Assembly (NCBI RefSeq): GCF_039645995.1
Contig: NZ_CP147920.1
Location: 868,001-932,000, forward strand
Source of the DNA: Sulfurimonas sp. HSL3-1
GTDB taxonomy: Bacteria; Campylobacterota; Campylobacteria; Campylobacterales; Sulfurimonadaceae
Direction of reading: 5' to 3'
DNA: 64,000 nt
The number at the start of each line of letters is the position of its first letter. Position 1 is the first letter of the stretch. A program made the position numbers and the translations under genes. This document shows positions 62,223-64,000 of this stretch, piece after piece. Under the pieces are notes generated by a model. It was not told the origin of the DNA. It did no database searches and was given only the letters and a program-made list of their open reading frames with translations.

Positions 62223-62633
62223 TTATGCGCGGGAGGAGAGCAGGGCAAAGAGCATGCCCAGAGAGAGACAGAGAGGAGAAAAGTATTTTGTGTCGTACGC
62301 CGCAAAATCCGTGGCGTTGATTTTTTTAAAAAATCCAACGGCATTGAAGTCGCCGACAGCCCGCAGAATGAACAGTATTGAGAGTACCCAGCCTGCAGTG
62401 AGAAGCGGTTTTGCAGGGGAGGCATCGACGTAAAGCGCGTAGGCCACAAAGGCACACCCGAACAACAAAAGCGCGACGGCAAAGGTGAGGAGGCGGCCGG
62501 GGTTGAGAAGGCGTTTGCCGTCCTTCGTCGGCAGCGCCCTGTTCAGGCCTGCTTCCCCGCCAAAGGCCCAGTAGATATGGAACAGAGCCGTTACGATCAG
62601 AAGCGTGATGGCGGCAAGGACGATAAGCGTCAT
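62223..62633 (-). CDS. DUF3995-like membrane protein
   Basis: 136 residues, four spans. The N-terminal IVTALFHIYWAFGGEAGLNRALP and the later AVGDFNAVGFFKKI match DUF3995, an inner-membrane family of unknown function. It overlaps the DUF1801 gene stop by four bases on the same strand, so the two form an operon. Confidence 0.8.
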   Translation of the reverse strand: MTLIVLAAITLLIVTALFHIYWAFGGEAGLNRALPTKDGKRLLNPGRLLTFAVALLLFGCAFVAYALYVDASPAKPLLTAGWVLSILFILRAVGDFNAVGFFKKINATDFAAYDTKYFSPLCLSLGMLFALLSSRA

Positions 62634-63052
62634 TTTGGTTTTTTCGGCGCGTTGGGTTTCTGCTTCATAACCCGGATGCTGGCCTTCACCAGCTTTTCGA
62701 CCAGCGCCTTCGGTATGGCTTTGTCTACCGGGAAACTGATGATGGATTTGGTCGTCGCGTAATTTTCAAGCTCCTCTTGATGCTCTTCAAGCACCGGAGG
62801 CCGCACATGCAAGCGGACATGGGGACGCTTGTAGCTGAACCAGGCGAACATGCCATGATAGTCATACCCCTCATAAAGATAACCGGGCATTTCAAAGTAA
62901 CTGACGGTTTCCGTGGCATCCGGCGCGGCGGCCTCTATAATGCCGCGGATCTCGTGTAAACGATCGCGTACCTCCTGCGGGTATTTTTCGATGTATGCGT
63001 CAACGCCTCCGGGGACGATCTCGGGGGATCTGCTATTTGCCTTTCGTGCCAT
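62630..63052 (-). CDS. DUF1801 domain protein
   Basis: 140 residues from the ATG at 63052, with GGAGG eight bases upstream; the longer frame to 63091 lacks a site. The DUF1801/YdhG pattern is clear: YIEKYPQEVRDRLHEIRGIIEAAAPDATETVSYFEMPGYLYEG and the C-terminal ISFPVDKAIPKALVEKLVKASI. Function unknown; some relatives bind iron-sulfur-scaffold partners. Soluble. Confidence 0.88.
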   Translation of the reverse strand: MARKANSRSPEIVPGGVDAYIEKYPQEVRDRLHEIRGIIEAAAPDATETVSYFEMPGYLYEGYDYHGMFAWFSYKRPHVRLHVRPPVLEEHQEELENYATTKSIISFPVDKAIPKALVEKLVKASIRVMKQKPNAPKKPK

Positions 63053-63082
63053 AGGGCACCTCCAAACGTCTGGGTAAAGTGC

Positions 63083-63106
63083 TGTTGGCACTGAGGCGTG
63101 CCAACA
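63083..63106. other. 9-bp perfect inverted repeat upstream of the DUF1801 gene
   Basis: TGTTGGCAC-TGAGGC-GTGCCAACA, 31 bases upstream of the DUF1801 start. It may be an operator, or a hairpin in the leader. No T-run on either side. Confidence 0.4.
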
Positions 63107-63191
63107 CCTGTTCTGATGGTTCCATCATAATCAAATAGTTCAAACCGGCCAAGAGCGATGAGAAAAAGCAGACGTGGAAAGGCGTGGCATC

Positions 63192-63209
63192 AAAAGCCCG
63201 GGGGCTTTT
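63192..63209 (-). terminator. bidirectional terminator-like hairpin after the RND gene
   Basis: AAAAGCCC-GG-GGGCTTTT, 25 bases beyond the stop of the partial RND gene. The A-tract, GC stem and T-tract are symmetric, so it could end transcription in either direction. Confidence 0.55.
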
Positions 63210-63233
63210 GGGCGGCGGGTGCGATATTGAGGC

Positions 63234-64000
63234 TTACGGCTCGTAGACGGAGACGGCTTTGCGCTCTTTGAACCCGAAGTGGCGCTCGAGGTCGGCGTTG
63301 TGCAGCAGCACCGGTACGACCATCAACGACGCGACGACGGCGGCGATGGTGCCGAAAATGAGTGCGACGCCCAAGCCGCCGAAAACGGCATCGCTGGCGA
63401 GCAGCGTCGAGGCGAGGATGATCGCCGTCGCCGTCAGGAAGATCGGCTTGGCGCGGGTGGCAGCGGCATAGGCGAGCGCTTCGGTTTTATGCATCCCTTT
63501 TTCACTCATCAGCGACTTGGTGAAGTCGATGAGCAGCAGCGAGTTGCGCGAGCTGATCCCGATCAGGGCGATGAAGCCGATCAGCGACGTCGCCGTCAGG
63601 AAGAAGGTGTCGGCGCTGAAGAGGTCCATAATGAAGTGACCCACGATGACCCCGATGATGGAGAGGAAGCTTCCCAGAAGGACAATGCCGCTGAGCGTAA
63701 AGCTCTTGTAGTAGACGACCATCAGCAAGAATATGAGCACGAGCGCGGCGATGAAGGCCCCGCCCAGGTCCCGGAAGGTGTCAAGGGTAACTTCCATCTC
63801 GCCGTCCCAGTGAAGCTCGTAATGGCTCCCCGTATTTTTGTCGGTGAGGGAGAGGTCGAAGAGGCCGCTCTTCTCGATGTCGTACTGCTCGGAGAGGGTG
63901 TCGAGGATCATATGGCGCGCGTCCATCAGCGGGTAGACCTGGGAGACCATGTCCGTTTCGGCCACGACGTTGACCATCTGGTGCAGGTCCTTGCTCATGA
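63234..64000 (-). CDS. RND efflux permease, C-terminal part
   Basis: The last 255 codons of a large RND-family permease that runs off the right edge. It holds the end of the second periplasmic porter domain and the final five or six spans (FIAALVLIFLLMVVYY, LIGFIALIGISSRNSLLLIDF, PIFLTATAIILASTLL, ALIFGTIAAVVASLMVVPVLL). ISSRNSLLLIDF is the usual segment after span 10. It is not the same gene as the RND permease at 16764; sequence differs throughout. Substrate unknown. Confidence 0.88.
   Translation of the reverse strand, partial: MSKDLHQMVNVVAETDMVSQVYPLMDARHMILDTLSEQYDIEKSGLFDLSLTDKNTGSHYELHWDGEMEVTLDTFRDLGGAFIAALVLIFLLMVVYYKSFTLSGIVLLGSFLSIIGVIVGHFIMDLFSADTFFLTATSLIGFIALIGISSRNSLLLIDFTKSLMSEKGMHKTEALAYAAATRAKPIFLTATAIILASTLLASDAVFGGLGVALIFGTIAAVVASLMVVPVLLHNADLERHFGFKERKAVSVYEP

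Noticed and set aside
1-64000. CRISPR arrays, tRNA/rRNA genes, transposases or integrases
   Set aside because: None could be found on either strand by eye; no regularly spaced repeats and no recognisable recombinase proteins.

Overview
The window is GC-rich chromosomal DNA of a Campylobacterota (Epsilonproteobacteria) member, most likely a sulfur-oxidising, Sulfurimonas-like bacterium. Evidence: a DUF2018 gene; an M23 endopeptidase gene overlapping a bactofilin gene as csd1-ccmA do in Helicobacter; a SorAB-type sulfite dehydrogenase; several small c-type cytochromes; and short overlapping operons of Campylobacterota-like housekeeping genes. No rRNA, tRNA, transposase, integrase or CRISPR array was found. 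This placement is inference from gene content.

Layout. 0-11 kb: a partial ABC-F ATPase, an OmpA-type lipoprotein, a peptidoglycan amidase, an M48 protease-prmC-DUF4149 operon, and a minus-strand cluster ppiD-ftsA-ftsZ-J-domain-doxX. 11-20 kb: bioA, a class II aldolase, sorAB with a divergent LysR regulator across a 10-bp-arm palindrome, then rsmH-ftsL-RND permease. 19.9-20.2 kb: a gene-free stretch with a c-di-GMP-I (GEMM) riboswitch on the minus strand that has no gene downstream. 20.4-29 kb: DUF2018, polyprenyl synthase, hemA, proS, fxsA, a DsbC-like protein, hemC, a cytochrome, argH, osmC. 29-30 kb: a HIT gene between two copies of a structured intergenic repeat. 30-39.7 kb: pheST-aroA-ispH-rpsA and serA. 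39.7-51.6 kb: regulators, cupins, membrane proteins, the csd1/ccmA pair, GNAT, LysE, DUF255 and trxC.

51.7-54.7 kb is AT-rich and looks acquired. Three same-strand genes of unknown or loosely known function (one a DUF900-like alpha/beta hydrolase) are each followed by a palindromic element of about 70 nt. The best of these has integron attC-like ends (ATCTAAC ... CAAGCGTTAGAA), so this may be a small gene-cassette array without a nearby integrase. Next to it lies an acyl-CoA-dehydrogenase-like gene with an unusual start, and a decayed 3' fragment of a related gene sits 6 kb away. 56.4-61.9 kb holds one 1836-residue protein with a C-terminal HEXXH metallopeptidase-like domain. The right edge has DUF3995 and DUF1801 genes and a partial RND permease.

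How the genes work together: ppiD/ftsA/ftsZ/ftsL/rsmH and csd1/ccmA concern envelope folding, division and cell shape. SorAB would pass electrons from sulfite to cytochrome c. hemA/hemC supply haem. bioA, argH, aroA, serA and ispH are central biosynthesis. The accessory interest lies in the orphan riboswitch RNA, the cassette-like island, the giant protein and the structured repeats.
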